From Bradyrhizobium sp. AZCC 1719 (GTDB lineage: Bacteria > Pseudomonadota > Alphaproteobacteria > Rhizobiales > Xanthobacteraceae): DNA of 64,000 nt. Positions 7,725-16,558 of this stretch are shown here, one piece after another. Positions within the stretch are counted from its first letter, which is position 1. Each line of letters opens with the position of its first letter. Below the pieces are notes generated by a model, which saw only the letters and a program-made list of their open reading frames with translations, did no database searches and had not been told where the DNA came from. The stretch is taken from positions 4,493,001-4,557,000 of the forward strand of contig NZ_JAZHRU010000001.1 in the NCBI RefSeq assembly GCF_036924525.1. The letters run 5' to 3'. A program made the translations under genes and the position numbers.

Positions 7725-8951
7725 ATGAACGGAAATCTGGTTCGGCTCGCGTTTTGCTTCTTCGCTGTGATGGGAGCGTCCGGCGCACCTGGTTCTGCCC
7801 GTGCGCAGATGCTCGCTCTCGTCGGCGGCAGTGTCTACGCTTCGCCCGACGCTGCGCCGCTTGCCGATGCCGTGGTTCTCACCGCCAATGGCGCCATCGC
7901 CGCGGTCGGAAACCGCAGCGAGGTGCAAATTCCCTCCGATGCGCGCGTCATCGATTGCACCGGCAAGACCGTGGTCGCCGGTTTCTGGAACAGCCACGTC
8001 CATTTCACGCAAGCCGTATGGAGGAATGCCGGCTCCGTTCCGGCCGCGCCGTTGCAAGAGCATATGCGCGAGATGCTGACGCGCTGGGGCTTTACGACCG
8101 TCTGGGATATCGGTTCAGACGGAAGAGATACGCTCGCGCTGCGCCGCCGGGTTAACTCCGGCGAGGTGCCGGGCCCGGATATTTATACGACTGGCAGCAT
8201 CTTCCCTAGGGACGGCCATCCCGCCTACTTGCCCGCGGAGATGAAGCTGCCGGAAGCTTCCACGCCGGAAGAGGCCACGCAATTGACGCGCACCTATATG
8301 GGCTTTGGTCTTGATGGCGTGAAACTGTTCACCGGCTCCTTCAAGGGCACCGGAAAGCCGGTCGTTAACATGGACCCAGCGATTGCCAAAGCGGCGGTCG
8401 ACGTGGCGCATGCCGCGGGTAAGCCAGCGTTCGCCCATCCGCAAAACATGGCGGGCGTCGATGCCGTGATTGCGGCCGGCGTCGACATCATGGCGCACAC
8501 GGTGCCGGGCGGGCCGGTCTATTCGCCCGAGCAGCTCGCGCGATTCAAGCAGCAGCGCATTGCCCTGGTTCCGACGCTGTCGCTGTTCGCAAAACTTCCC
8601 GTTGCGCCCGATATCGCTGCGCGCCTCATCGCGACGACTGTCGCTCAAGTCAAGGCGTTCTCCGACAATGGCGGCCCTGTCCTGTTCGGCACCGATGTCG
8701 GCTTCACCACCTATTACGACACCACGCTCGAGTATGAGCTGATGCATCGCGCGCTGTCGGAGCGCCAGATCCTGGCGTCGCTGACGACCAATCCCGCGCA
8801 ATATTTCAAGGCGGCGAAGAAGGGGCGGGTCGAGAAGGAATTCGACGCCGATCTCGTGGTGCTTGACGGCGATCCATTCGCCGACGTCACCAATCTCGCC
8901 AAGGTCGCCTACACGATCCGGGCGGGAAAGGTGATCTATCAGAAGCCGTGA
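7725..8951 (+). CDS. Exported metal-dependent amidohydrolase
   Basis: The ATG at 7725 follows AGGGGGA and begins a 408-residue protein with a 28-residue signal peptide (cleavage after SARAQ). The fold signature is complete: VVAGFWNSHVHFTQ for the first metal site, HPQNMAGVDAV and IMAHTVPGG for later histidines, and FGTDVG for the metal-binding aspartate. The C-terminal composite domain ends DADLVVLDGDPFADV. This subtype (imidazolonepropionase/prolidase-like) hydrolyses C-N bonds in small amides or dipeptides. The leader CAGGGGGATCGTGCATG recurs exactly at 13549 in front of another exported hydrolase. Confidence 0.9.
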   Translation: MNGNLVRLAFCFFAVMGASGAPGSARAQMLALVGGSVYASPDAAPLADAVVLTANGAIAAVGNRSEVQIPSDARVIDCTGKTVVAGFWNSHVHFTQAVWRNAGSVPAAPLQEHMREMLTRWGFTTVWDIGSDGRDTLALRRRVNSGEVPGPDIYTTGSIFPRDGHPAYLPAEMKLPEASTPEEATQLTRTYMGFGLDGVKLFTGSFKGTGKPVVNMDPAIAKAAVDVAHAAGKPAFAHPQNMAGVDAVIAAGVDIMAHTVPGGPVYSPEQLARFKQQRIALVPTLSLFAKLPVAPDIAARLIATTVAQVKAFSDNGGPVLFGTDVGFTTYYDTTLEYELMHRALSERQILASLTTNPAQYFKAAKKGRVEKEFDADLVVLDGDPFADVTNLAKVAYTIRAGKVIYQKP

Positions 8952-8973
8952 ACTGACAACCGGCCCTCTCTCC

Positions 8974-9075
8974 GTCATTCCGGGGCGCGCGCAGCGCGAG
9001 CCCGGAATCCATCTATCCATGTGCGCGCGGCCAAATGGATTCCGGGCTCGCGACTTCGTCGCGCCCCGGAATGAC
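8974..9075. repeat. Palindromic intergenic repeat, GTCATTCCGGGGCGCG family
   Basis: A long imperfect inverted repeat: GTCATTCCGGGGCGCG on the left matches CGCGCCCCGGAATGAC on the right, with inner arms GAGCCCGGAATCCAT and ATGGATTCCGGGCTCG. The same family appears at 60558-60648. It follows the amidohydrolase stop and may form a strong hairpin in the transcript. Confidence 0.85.
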
Positions 9076-9259
9076 GCCGATGGAGACTGATGCGGCGAAT
9101 GGGCGATTCCGGCGAACGGAACCGGGCATAAGGGGGCTCAGCGACCCGCTAGTGGAACCAGCATCGCAGGTTGCCGCCGCAACCTCCTCATCGCCTTTAT
9201 TTGCATCCATCGGCATCGTATTGTCGGGACTGGATAATCACCGACCTGTTGGAAGCCGC

Positions 9260-10033
9260 ATGCGCGAACTATTCGATGAAGTTGCCGGGCAGTCTCCGCT
9301 CGATCCGACCGAAGCAGTGCGCCGCGCCACGCGCGCGCCCCAGCGCAAGCGCATCTACAAGGAAGCCGGCGTAGCACCGGCCGATGGCGGGTTTGCCGTG
9401 ACGCTGGACGGCAAGCCGATCCGCACGCCTTCCGGCCGCCAGGTCATAGCGCCGGCGAGCGCTATTGCCGAGCACATCGCCGCCGAATGGAATGCGCAAG
9501 GCGAGACCATCGATCCCCTGACCATGCCGCTGACGCGCTTCGCCAATTCTGTCGCCGAGGTCGCCGATCGCGTCGATGCCGTGGCCGACGATGTCGCAAA
9601 ATACCTCGGCTCCGACTTGCTGTTCTACCGCGCCGGCCATCCCGAGGCGCTGGTCGCGCGGGAAGCCGCGCATTGGGACCCGGTGCTGTCATGGGCCGCG
9701 AACGAGCTCGGGGCTCATTTCATCCTGTCGGAGGGGATCGTGCATGTCACCCAGCCGGAGCAGGCGATCAAGGCCGCCCGTAACGTGTTTCCGGCCGACC
9801 CTTGGGCCGTGGCGGCGCTGCATGTGGTGACGACGTTGACAGGCTCCGCGCTACTGGCGTTGGCGTTGCTGCGCGGGGCCCTCGATTCCGACCAGGTTTG
9901 GGCGGCCGCCCATGTCGATGATGACTGGAACGCCGAGAAATGGGGCGTGGACGAGGAGGTGACGGCTCGCCGGGCCGCCCGGCTGGTCGATTTCCGGGCC
10001 GCGGTGACCATTCTGGACGCCCTGAAGGCCTGA
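9260..10033 (+). CDS. ATP12-type ATP synthase F1 assembly chaperone
   Basis: The ATG at 9260 follows GGAAG and gives 257 residues, normal for alphaproteobacterial ATP12; the frame is open to 9035 but that part overlaps the repeat. Recognisable blocks are RIYKEAGVAPADGGFAVTLDGKPIRTP, LTRFANSVAEV, ADPWAVAALHVVTTLTGSALLALAL (split over the body) and the C-terminal WNAEKWGVDEE. In mitochondria Atp12 protects the F1 alpha subunit during assembly. The bacterial role is inferred by homology. Confidence 0.92.
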   Translation: MRELFDEVAGQSPLDPTEAVRRATRAPQRKRIYKEAGVAPADGGFAVTLDGKPIRTPSGRQVIAPASAIAEHIAAEWNAQGETIDPLTMPLTRFANSVAEVADRVDAVADDVAKYLGSDLLFYRAGHPEALVAREAAHWDPVLSWAANELGAHFILSEGIVHVTQPEQAIKAARNVFPADPWAVAALHVVTTLTGSALLALALLRGALDSDQVWAAAHVDDDWNAEKWGVDEEVTARRAARLVDFRAAVTILDALKA

Positions 10034-10110
10034 GCGCCTGTTGCCGGTTAAGGAGAGGTTTACGGCGGCGGGGTAGCCTGCGGGCGTGGCCCTGGCCGAG
10101 ACCTCACACG

Positions 10111-11697
10111 ATGGCGATTTCGATCAATCCCGTTCTCCCGGTGCTATCAGCCCAAGAAGCTGGCGGCGTGGCGCCCGAACTGGTGCTGCAGCCGGGTAGC
10201 GTGGTCAACGCCCAGGTCCTGAAAGTGCTATCGGCCGATCTGGTGCGCATTGCGATCGCCAGCCTCTCGATCGACGTGGCCACGGAAATTCCGCTGCAGC
10301 AAGGCCAGAACCTGCAGCTTGCGGTATCGCAGACCAAGGACGGCATCCGCCTGGCCGTGGTCGGGCAGGGCAGTGATGCCGCCGGGGCATCCGCCGACGC
10401 CGTCACCTTGTCGCCCGATGCGCTGGCCGATGCCGCCGTCAATCGACCGGCCATCGTGTCGGCGAAGAACGTGCTGACGCCGCTGGAGCGCGCTGCCGTC
10501 TCCGCCGCCGCCCAAGCGGCGGTTACCGAACAGGACAGCCTGGCGCCGTTGTTTGCCAATCTGGGCGCGGCGGCTTCCTCCGGCAATCTGCCGCCGAAAT
10601 TGCAATCGGCGATCGCGCAGGTGCTGGCGCAACAGACCAGTCTCGATCAGAACCTCGACGGCGCCGACATCAAGACGGCGTTCCAGAAGTCCGGAATATT
10701 CCTCGAAGCCTCGCTCGCGTCGGGCTCAGTTCCTCCAAGCGGCGTACCCGATCTCAAGGCCGCGCTGATCGTGCTGCGTCAGACGCTGCAGTCGGCGCTC
10801 GGCGTCAATTCGACGGCCGCCTCGCCGGTGATACCGGCCGGGGCGCAACAAGCTGCGCCGCCGCAGGCCGCCGCGAGCCTTGCGCCGTCCTTGTCGCCCA
10901 ACGTCGATCTGCCGGAAATTCTGCTGCCGCAGGCGCGATTGCTTGCAGCCGAAAATCTCGCGCTGCCGCTCCAAGCCGCCCGAAGCCCGCTGGCCGCCCC
11001 GCCTGATGCCGGCGCAACGCTGAAGCTGCTGCAGGAAGCAATGCAGGAACTTGGCATTCCGGTCCGGGGTGCTCCAGCCACGCCGAAAGACGTCCGGGGC
11101 GGCGACGTCACCTTCCACACCAACACGCCGCCGCCACCCATCCGCGGCGGACTGCCGGCCGCACAGCCGATCGCTTCGCCCACCATCGCGCCGCGTGCGC
11201 CGCTCGAGGCGACCGCGCATCATCTGCTCGATGATACCGATGCCGCCATCGCGCGGCAGACGCTGCTGCAGGTCGCCTCTTTGCCTGATCGCATCGATGC
11301 GGGGCCAAAAGCCGACGTCACGGCGCCACGCTGGAATTTCGAAATTCCCTTCGTGACGCCGCAGGGCACCGCGATGGCGCAGTTCGAGATTTCCCGCGAT
11401 GGCGGCAGCGAGGCCGTCGAGGCGGTCAAGCGGGTGTGGCGCGCGCGATTTTCCCTCGACGTCGAGCCGGCCGGTCCGGTTCACGCGCTGATATCGCTGA
11501 CCGGCGACAAGACTTCAGTGCGGATCTGGGCGGAGCGGCCCGCGACCGCAGAGCAACTGCGCGCCGGGACATCGCAATTGAGCGAGGCGCTCAGCCGGGC
11601 CGAATTGCAGCCCGGCGACATCGTGATCCGCGACGGCGCGCCGCCGCAAGCCGCGCCCGCCGCCCGTGCCGGTCATTTTCTGGACCGCGCGCTATGA
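10111..11697 (+). CDS. FliK C-terminal-domain (flagellar hook-length control-like) protein
   Basis: ATG at 10111 gives 528 residues. The N-terminal 100 residues form a beta-rich domain ([23 protein letters not shown]). A long Ala/Pro-rich linker spans about 140-400. Residues about 430-520 match the FliK C-terminal domain: [21 protein letters not shown], then [22 protein letters not shown], then an LxxAGL-like amphipathic end. FliK measures hook or needle length and triggers the export switch by touching FlhB. Its stop overlaps the start of a stand-alone FlhB C-terminal domain, so the pair is translationally coupled, although no flagellar operon is visible here. Confidence 0.82.
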   Translation: MAISINPVLPVLSAQEAGGVAPELVLQPGSVVNAQVLKVLSADLVRIAIASLSIDVATEIPLQQGQNLQLAVSQTKDGIRLAVVGQGSDAAGASADAVTLSPDALADAAVNRPAIVSAKNVLTPLERAAVSAAAQAAVTEQDSLAPLFANLGAAASSGNLPPKLQSAIAQVLAQQTSLDQNLDGADIKTAFQKSGIFLEASLASGSVPPSGVPDLKAALIVLRQTLQSALGVNSTAASPVIPAGAQQAAPPQAAASLAPSLSPNVDLPEILLPQARLLAAENLALPLQAARSPLAAPPDAGATLKLLQEAMQELGIPVRGAPATPKDVRGGDVTFHTNTPPPPIRGGLPAAQPIASPTIAPRAPLEATAHHLLDDTDAAIARQTLLQVASLPDRIDAGPKADVTAPRWNFEIPFVTPQGTAMAQFEISRDGGSEAVEAVKRVWRARFSLDVEPAGPVHALISLTGDKTSVRIWAERPATAEQLRAGTSQLSEALSRAELQPGDIVIRDGAPPQAAPAARAGHFLDRAL

Positions 11698-11960
11698 GTG
11701 TCGAAACCAGCAGCAAGCTTGCCGTCGCGCTGCATTATGACAAGACCGGCGCGCCGCGGGTCGTGGCGAAGGGCAAGGGCGTCATCGGTGCGAAGATCAT
11801 CGAGCTCGCCCGGGAACACGACATCCCGATCGAGGAGAACGAAGTGCTGGCGGGCGCCTTGTCCCATGTCGAAATCGGCGATGAAATTCCGCCGGAGCTC
11901 TACAAGGCGGTCGCCGAAGTGCTGATCTTCGTGCTGCGGCTGTCGGGCCGGATCCGCTGA
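11694..11960 (+). CDS. Stand-alone FlhB C-terminal domain (FlhX-like export switch homologue)
   Basis: The 88-residue protein starts in the ATGA overlap with the FliK-like gene. [18 protein letters not shown] and ARERDIPI-like [16 protein letters not shown], then [19 protein letters not shown], match the cytoplasmic tail of FlhB/YscU just after the NPTH autocleavage site. The NPTH motif and all membrane segments are absent, so this equals the cleaved FlhB-CC fragment. FlhX-type proteins can partly replace that fragment in other bacteria. Pairing with a FliK domain strongly suggests a switch function, but for which export machine is unknown. Confidence 0.85.
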   Translation: MSVETSSKLAVALHYDKTGAPRVVAKGKGVIGAKIIELAREHDIPIEENEVLAGALSHVEIGDEIPPELYKAVAEVLIFVLRLSGRIR

Positions 11961-12038
11961 TCAGTTCCTGCTAATGTCATAGTTTTTCCACGATGCCATC
12001 CGCATCGTCGGCATTCCTCAACCAGTTCGGATATCCTC

Positions 12039-12857
12039 GTGATCAATCGTCGTCATGCGCTCGGTCTCCTTGCCGCGACCACGCTGTTGCCCGCGCGCGG
12101 CCTTGCCAATGTCTCCTATCAGCGCAGCGAGTTTCGCGACGATCTCTCCAAGCGGTTTTTCGATCTCGGCACGACCGGCACCTTCGTTGGCTACAAGGTG
12201 GATGATTATCTCATCATCGCCAGCGACAAGGTGCGCTCGGGCGAGGGCAGGCTGCCGGCCTCGACGTTCAAGATTGCGAATTCGCTCATCGCGCTGGAGA
12301 CCGGCGTGGTCGAGGATCCCGACAAGGACGTCTTCAAGTGGGACGGCGTGACGCGCAGCATCGAGCTCTGGAACAAGGATCATACGCTGCGTTCGGCGAT
12401 CGCGGCTTCGGTGGTGCCGGTGTATCAGGAGATCGCGCGCCGCATCGGGCCGGAGCGCATGCAGAAACATGTCGACCTGTTCGATTATGGCAATCGCGAC
12501 ATCGGCGGCGGCATCGACCAGTTCTGGCTGAGCGGCAATTTGCGCATCGATCCGATCCAGCAGATCGACTTCGTCGACCGGCTGCGGCGCGGCGTTCTGC
12601 CGGTCTCCAAGCGCAGCCAGGAATTGACGCGCGATATCCTTCCCGTGACGAAGGTCGGCGACGCCACCATCCGCGCCAAGAGCGGCTTGCTCGGCGCGGA
12701 AGCGGGCAAGCCGTCACTCGGCTGGATGGTCGGCTGGGCCGAGAAGGGCAGCCAGCAGACGGTGTTCGCCATGAACATGGACTGCAAGGAGCAAAGCCAC
12801 ATCGCAGCGCGCATGACGGTGGTGCAGCAATGCCTCGCCGATATCGTTGCGATCTAA
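12039..12857 (+). CDS. Class D (OXA-type) beta-lactamase
   Basis: The GTG start at 12039 gives 272 residues, normal for OXA enzymes. The signal region MINRRHALGLLAATTLL has paired arginines and could use Tat or Sec. Active-site motifs are complete: S75-T-F-K78, S124-V-V126, Y150-G-N152, W163 in QFWLSG, and K214-S-G216, followed by LGWMVGW. Class D enzymes acylate beta-lactams at the serine with a carboxylated lysine as base. A chromosomal housekeeping copy is more likely than a mobile one because no mobile element is nearby. Actual substrate range cannot be read from sequence. Confidence 0.93.
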   Translation: MINRRHALGLLAATTLLPARGLANVSYQRSEFRDDLSKRFFDLGTTGTFVGYKVDDYLIIASDKVRSGEGRLPASTFKIANSLIALETGVVEDPDKDVFKWDGVTRSIELWNKDHTLRSAIAASVVPVYQEIARRIGPERMQKHVDLFDYGNRDIGGGIDQFWLSGNLRIDPIQQIDFVDRLRRGVLPVSKRSQELTRDILPVTKVGDATIRAKSGLLGAEAGKPSLGWMVGWAEKGSQQTVFAMNMDCKEQSHIAARMTVVQQCLADIVAI

Positions 12858-12869
12858 TCTAACTCGCGG

Positions 12870-13358
12870 TCAGCGCCGGTTCAGCGCCAGCGAGACTGAC
12901 GTGACGTTCGTGCCTTGGGGCTGGATCGATACCGTCTGCTTGCCGCCACGGGTCGTCAGCGACAGATGGGCCGAAAAATTGTCGCCTCGGGCGGCAGCCT
13001 CGACATGATCGCCGGCGGCGCGGCCGGTAAGTGTTCCGGAAGCGTTACGGCTCGCTTCGCTCCATGAGCCCGAAATCGCGCCGCCACGGTATTCGACCTC
13101 GCTTGCGAGATCGAAATTGTAACTCTGGCTGGCGCACCTCAGGTTGAGTTGAAGCTGGTCGCCCCTTCCGGTGACGTCGTACGACGCGCGGCAGCGCAAT
13201 TGCTCGCGTTGTCCGTCACTCGTGCTGAGCACGCCGCCGCCTGACCATGTGCCCGCCATGGCGGTGAAGGGCGAGACGGGTGCGGCCAGCGCCGCGCTGC
13301 CGGTCAGACATAACGATGTGGCCACTAAGGCCATTCGTGCGAAATTATATCCAGACAT
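12870..13358 (-). CDS. Exported beta-rich protein of unknown function
   Basis: The 162-residue product has a clear Sec signal (ARMALVATSLCLTGSAALAAP). The mature part is predicted all-beta, with MAGTWSGGGVLSTSDGQ near residue 35 resembling the start of lipocalin-like or YbaY-like barrels, and three cysteines would be few for strong disulphide bonding. I do not recognise a catalytic motif. It is convergent with the OXA gene (12-base gap) and divergent from the serine hydrolase. Confidence 0.75.
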   Translation of the reverse strand: MSGYNFARMALVATSLCLTGSAALAAPVSPFTAMAGTWSGGGVLSTSDGQREQLRCRASYDVTGRGDQLQLNLRCASQSYNFDLASEVEYRGGAISGSWSEASRNASGTLTGRAAGDHVEAAARGDNFSAHLSLTTRGGKQTVSIQPQGTNVTSVSLALNRR

Positions 13359-13562
13359 CTTGATGGCTCCTTCGGTTGGGCAATCAACGCTACCAAAGGG
13401 TTCACGGTTCCTTCACCGGCAAGTGTGCGGCGAGGTTCCGTTGCCCGAGATTGCAGCAATGCCTCTCCGATGTCCGGGCGATTGGATCGGCGGCCGCGCC
13501 CGATCGGCTGGTGCGCGGGAGCAAGTTGTACTAGCTTGCCATGGCTACCAGGGGGATCGTGC

Positions 13563-14933
13563 ATGCCGCATCGTCGCTCGGTGCTATCAGGAGGCTTGGC
13601 GTTTTCGCTTTGGCCGGATTGGGGTTGGGCCCAGATGCCACCGGGGCAGGATGTTGCCGCCATCCTCAAGGAGAGGGTGGATGTCGGGCGTGAAACGATG
13701 GGCCTCGTTGCCGCTTTCCTCGACGGCGACCGGCACAGCATCACGGCGTATGGTCAATCGGGCTCCCCCGACAATCGGCCGCTCGATGGCGATACGGTCT
13801 TCGAGGTCGGCTCGATCACGAAGGTGTTCACGGCGCTCCTGTTTGCCGACATGGTGCTGCGCGGCGAACTTGCACCGGATGATCCTGCGGCGAAATATCT
13901 GCCCGGCAGCGTCAGGATGCCCGATTTCGAGGGCGCGCCGATCACGCTGATGGACCTTGCGACCTACACGTCGGGCCTGCCGCGGATGCCGTCGAATTTC
14001 GCGCCGAAGGATTGGAGCAATCCCTACATCGACTACACCGCCGAGCGGCTCTACGACTACCTCTCGAACCACAAGCTCGGCCACAAGCCGGGCAAGCACT
14101 ACGAATACGCCAATCTCGGTTTCGGCCTGCTCGGCCACATCCTCGAACGACGCGCCGGCAAGAGCTACGAGGAGTTGGTGATCTCGCGGATCTGCGCGCC
14201 ACTCGGCATGGAGGATACGCGCATCACGCTTTCGAATTCGATGCAGCAACGTCTGGCGCGTGGCCACAGCGCGACGCTCGCGCCCGTCGCGAACTGGGAT
14301 TTTTCAGTGCTCGCCGGTGCCGGTGCGTTCCGCTCGACGGCGAACGATCTGATGAAATTTTTGCGGATGTGCATGAATCCCGATGGGCCGGTTGCCGCTG
14401 CGCTGAGGATGACGCTTTCGAAACGGCGTCCGAGAGCGGAGGAGCGTGACGTGGCGCTGGGCTGGTTCATCTCGTCACAGTTCGGCGACGAGGTGGTCTG
14501 GCGGAGTGGCGGCACCGGCGGCTATGCAAGCTTCATCGGTTACTCGACCAAGACCCGGCGAAATTGCATCGTGCTCTCCAATGCAGCCGATTATGATCCC
14601 AATATCCTGCTTGGCATGCATCTCATCAACGCGGCATACGCGCTTCCAAAGCTTCGCCGTGAGGTGCCGGTCGATCCGGCCGTGCTTGCAACCTATGCCG
14701 GGCGTTACCAGGTGTCACCGAACTTCATCCTGACGGTGCGTGCGGAAGGTGCGCGGCTGTTCGTGCGGGGGACGGGTCAGGAAGAGGTCGAGGCCTTCGC
14801 CGAGAGCGAGACCGAGTTCTTCAGTCGCGTGCCCGATGCCCAGATCACCTTCGCGCGGCCAGAGCGCGGCGCGGCGCCGTCGTTGACACTGCATCAGAAC
14901 GGCAAGCATCTGCCGGGCAAGCGGCTGCCTTAG
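13563..14933 (+). CDS. Exported serine hydrolase, class C beta-lactamase/PBP4*-type
   Basis: The ATG at 13563 follows AGGGGGATC; 456 residues. The N-terminus MPHRRSVLSGGLAF is Tat-like. Motifs of the class C/esterase fold are S84-I-T-K87 (VGSITKVFTALL) and Y182-A-N184 (YEYANLGFGLLGHI), with GGTGGYASFIGYS in place of KTG. The C-terminal 100 residues (ATYAGRYQVSPNFILTVR) form a lipocalin-like DUF3471-type domain. Such proteins are esterases, D-aminopeptidases or peptidoglycan hydrolases more often than true beta-lactamases. Confidence 0.9.
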   Translation: MPHRRSVLSGGLAFSLWPDWGWAQMPPGQDVAAILKERVDVGRETMGLVAAFLDGDRHSITAYGQSGSPDNRPLDGDTVFEVGSITKVFTALLFADMVLRGELAPDDPAAKYLPGSVRMPDFEGAPITLMDLATYTSGLPRMPSNFAPKDWSNPYIDYTAERLYDYLSNHKLGHKPGKHYEYANLGFGLLGHILERRAGKSYEELVISRICAPLGMEDTRITLSNSMQQRLARGHSATLAPVANWDFSVLAGAGAFRSTANDLMKFLRMCMNPDGPVAAALRMTLSKRRPRAEERDVALGWFISSQFGDEVVWRSGGTGGYASFIGYSTKTRRNCIVLSNAADYDPNILLGMHLINAAYALPKLRREVPVDPAVLATYAGRYQVSPNFILTVRAEGARLFVRGTGQEEVEAFAESETEFFSRVPDAQITFARPERGAAPSLTLHQNGKHLPGKRLP

Positions 14934-14944
14934 CGCAAGTTCAA

Positions 14945-15946
14945 CTACCCCAGCTTCAACAGCGCCTGCAGGAAATCGCTCACCGCTTTCTGCGCTTCCT
15001 TCGCGGTGGCCGGATTGCCGCCGACATGCGGATTGAGCGCGATGCAGGCGTCCTTGTAGGTGAAGGGCGCCTGGGTCTCGGCGTTCACGAGAACGCCGCC
15101 TTCGCCTTCCTTGAGCCGGCAATTGCGCGCAGACTGTGCATTGGCTGAAACGGCGATTGTGCTGACGCCGAGCAAGCCGACATCGAAGCCGTGCTGAGAA
15201 TCCGGATATTCCGTCAGCACCACGTCACGCTTGGCTTCCTGCAGGCGAGCGAGATAGGCCTTGCAGCTCGAGACGGGGTTGTAGTCGTCAGGCGTGCCAT
15301 GAAAAATCCGGATCGGACGCGCCACGACGTCGGTGTCGGTGGCATAACTCGTCGAACAATCCGGGTAGAACGGAATATAGGCGGCAAATTGCGCGCCGGA
15401 CTTGTTCCAGAGCTTGTGGAAGCGCTCGAGGCTGGCATAGAGCGTGGCCTGGCCCCCGCGTGAAAATCCCATCAGCACGATGCGATCAGGGTCGACGCGC
15501 GGATGCTTGGCGAGGATTTCCAGCGCGCGGTAAATATCGACGATGAAATTGAGGCGGCCGAGTAGGGCCTGGTTCGGGCCGACCATCGTCAGCCCGCGGC
15601 CGCTGAAGCCGTCGATCACGAAGGTCGAGATTCCCATCGCATTGAAATGGCGCACCCAGGGATCCATGCCGGCGCCGACGCCGCTTGACCCGTGCATCAG
15701 CACCACCACGGGAAGCTTGCCGGTGCCTTGCGCGATGCGGAATTGGCCGGCGACGGTGACCTGCTTGCCGTTGGCATCGCCGGTGAGGAACTGCTGGTCG
15801 GAAATCGTCAGCGACGGAATCGCGTAGATTTCAGTGCGCGCCGCGACGTCTTTCGGGATCGATTGTGCTGATGTTTCGATGCAGGTGAATAGCGTAGCGG
15901 TGCAAAGGATCGCAGCTCCGGCCGCGCCGCGCCAATTCGTCAGCAT
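14945..15946 (-). CDS. Exported dienelactone-hydrolase-like protein
   Basis: The 333-residue protein has a signal peptide ending near SAQS (residue 29). The alpha/beta fold shows VVLMHGSSGVG for the oxyanion region, nucleophile elbow G160-F-S162-R-G-G, an acidic residue in FHGTPDDYNPV and His in YPDSQHGFDV. The serine rather than cysteine nucleophile separates it from classical ClcD dienelactone hydrolases. Two cysteine pairs near the C-terminus suit a periplasmic protein. It is convergent with the serine hydrolase, ending 11 bases away. Confidence 0.85.
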   Translation of the reverse strand: MLTNWRGAAGAAILCTATLFTCIETSAQSIPKDVAARTEIYAIPSLTISDQQFLTGDANGKQVTVAGQFRIAQGTGKLPVVVLMHGSSGVGAGMDPWVRHFNAMGISTFVIDGFSGRGLTMVGPNQALLGRLNFIVDIYRALEILAKHPRVDPDRIVLMGFSRGGQATLYASLERFHKLWNKSGAQFAAYIPFYPDCSTSYATDTDVVARPIRIFHGTPDDYNPVSSCKAYLARLQEAKRDVVLTEYPDSQHGFDVGLLGVSTIAVSANAQSARNCRLKEGEGGVLVNAETQAPFTYKDACIALNPHVGGNPATAKEAQKAVSDFLQALLKLG

Positions 15947-16016
15947 CTGTTTCCCTCCAATTATTGGCTGTCCTGCGGCAGCTTTGGGGAGACTACATCA
16001 AGCTACAAATCGGCTG

Positions 16017-16424
16017 TCAATTCGGAGACTTCCCGATCCGCCCCAGATGCGTGAAGCCAAAACCGGTGGTGTATTTCAGCCCGTAGCCCAGCGCGCGATC
16101 TAAGCCGATATGGGCCAGCCAGATCATGGCGATCGAGAGTGTAAGCGGCGCGGCGGTGGCAAATCCGGTCGTCATGATCGCCATCGGCGCGAGGTAGCTG
16201 TGCGCGGCGTTGTAGACGAAGGCCCCGATTCGCGGTCCGCCCAGATAGGCGGCAAAGCTGAGGTCCGGCACGAAGAACAGCAGGGCGTAGACCCACCACG
16301 ATCCGTCCCAGATATAATAAAGCAGCGTCATACCGATAAAGAGCGCTAATCCCTCCAGCCGCAGCACCGCTCGCACACCCCCTGTAACGGCGCCCGAGGC
16401 GTCGGCGCTTGCGGTATCGGTCAT
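16017..16424 (-). CDS. DUF4260-type small membrane protein
   Basis: I prefer the ATG at 16424 (MTDTASADASG) because GGGG precedes it; the frame allows starts at 16436 and 16451. The 135-residue protein has about four membrane segments (LEGLALFIGMTLLYYIW, WWVYALLFFVPDLSFAAYL, HSYLAPMAIMTTGFATAAP, LSIAMIWLAHIGLDRALGYGL). The pattern and the terminal HIGLDRALGYGLKY motif match DUF4260 proteins. The function of that family is unknown. Confidence 0.8.
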   Translation of the reverse strand: MTDTASADASGAVTGGVRAVLRLEGLALFIGMTLLYYIWDGSWWVYALLFFVPDLSFAAYLGGPRIGAFVYNAAHSYLAPMAIMTTGFATAAPLTLSIAMIWLAHIGLDRALGYGLKYTTGFGFTHLGRIGKSPN

Positions 16425-16558
16425 TGCGGTCCCCATAGTCAGGATGCGCATATAGGGGCCGTGGGGCGGTGGTACCAGAGGCCGGGGTGTTTCCGCTTCC
16501 GAAAAGGCCGTGCTAGAAGGCCTTCAAATCGTTACTCAAAAAGGCGGGCGGAAGCAGC

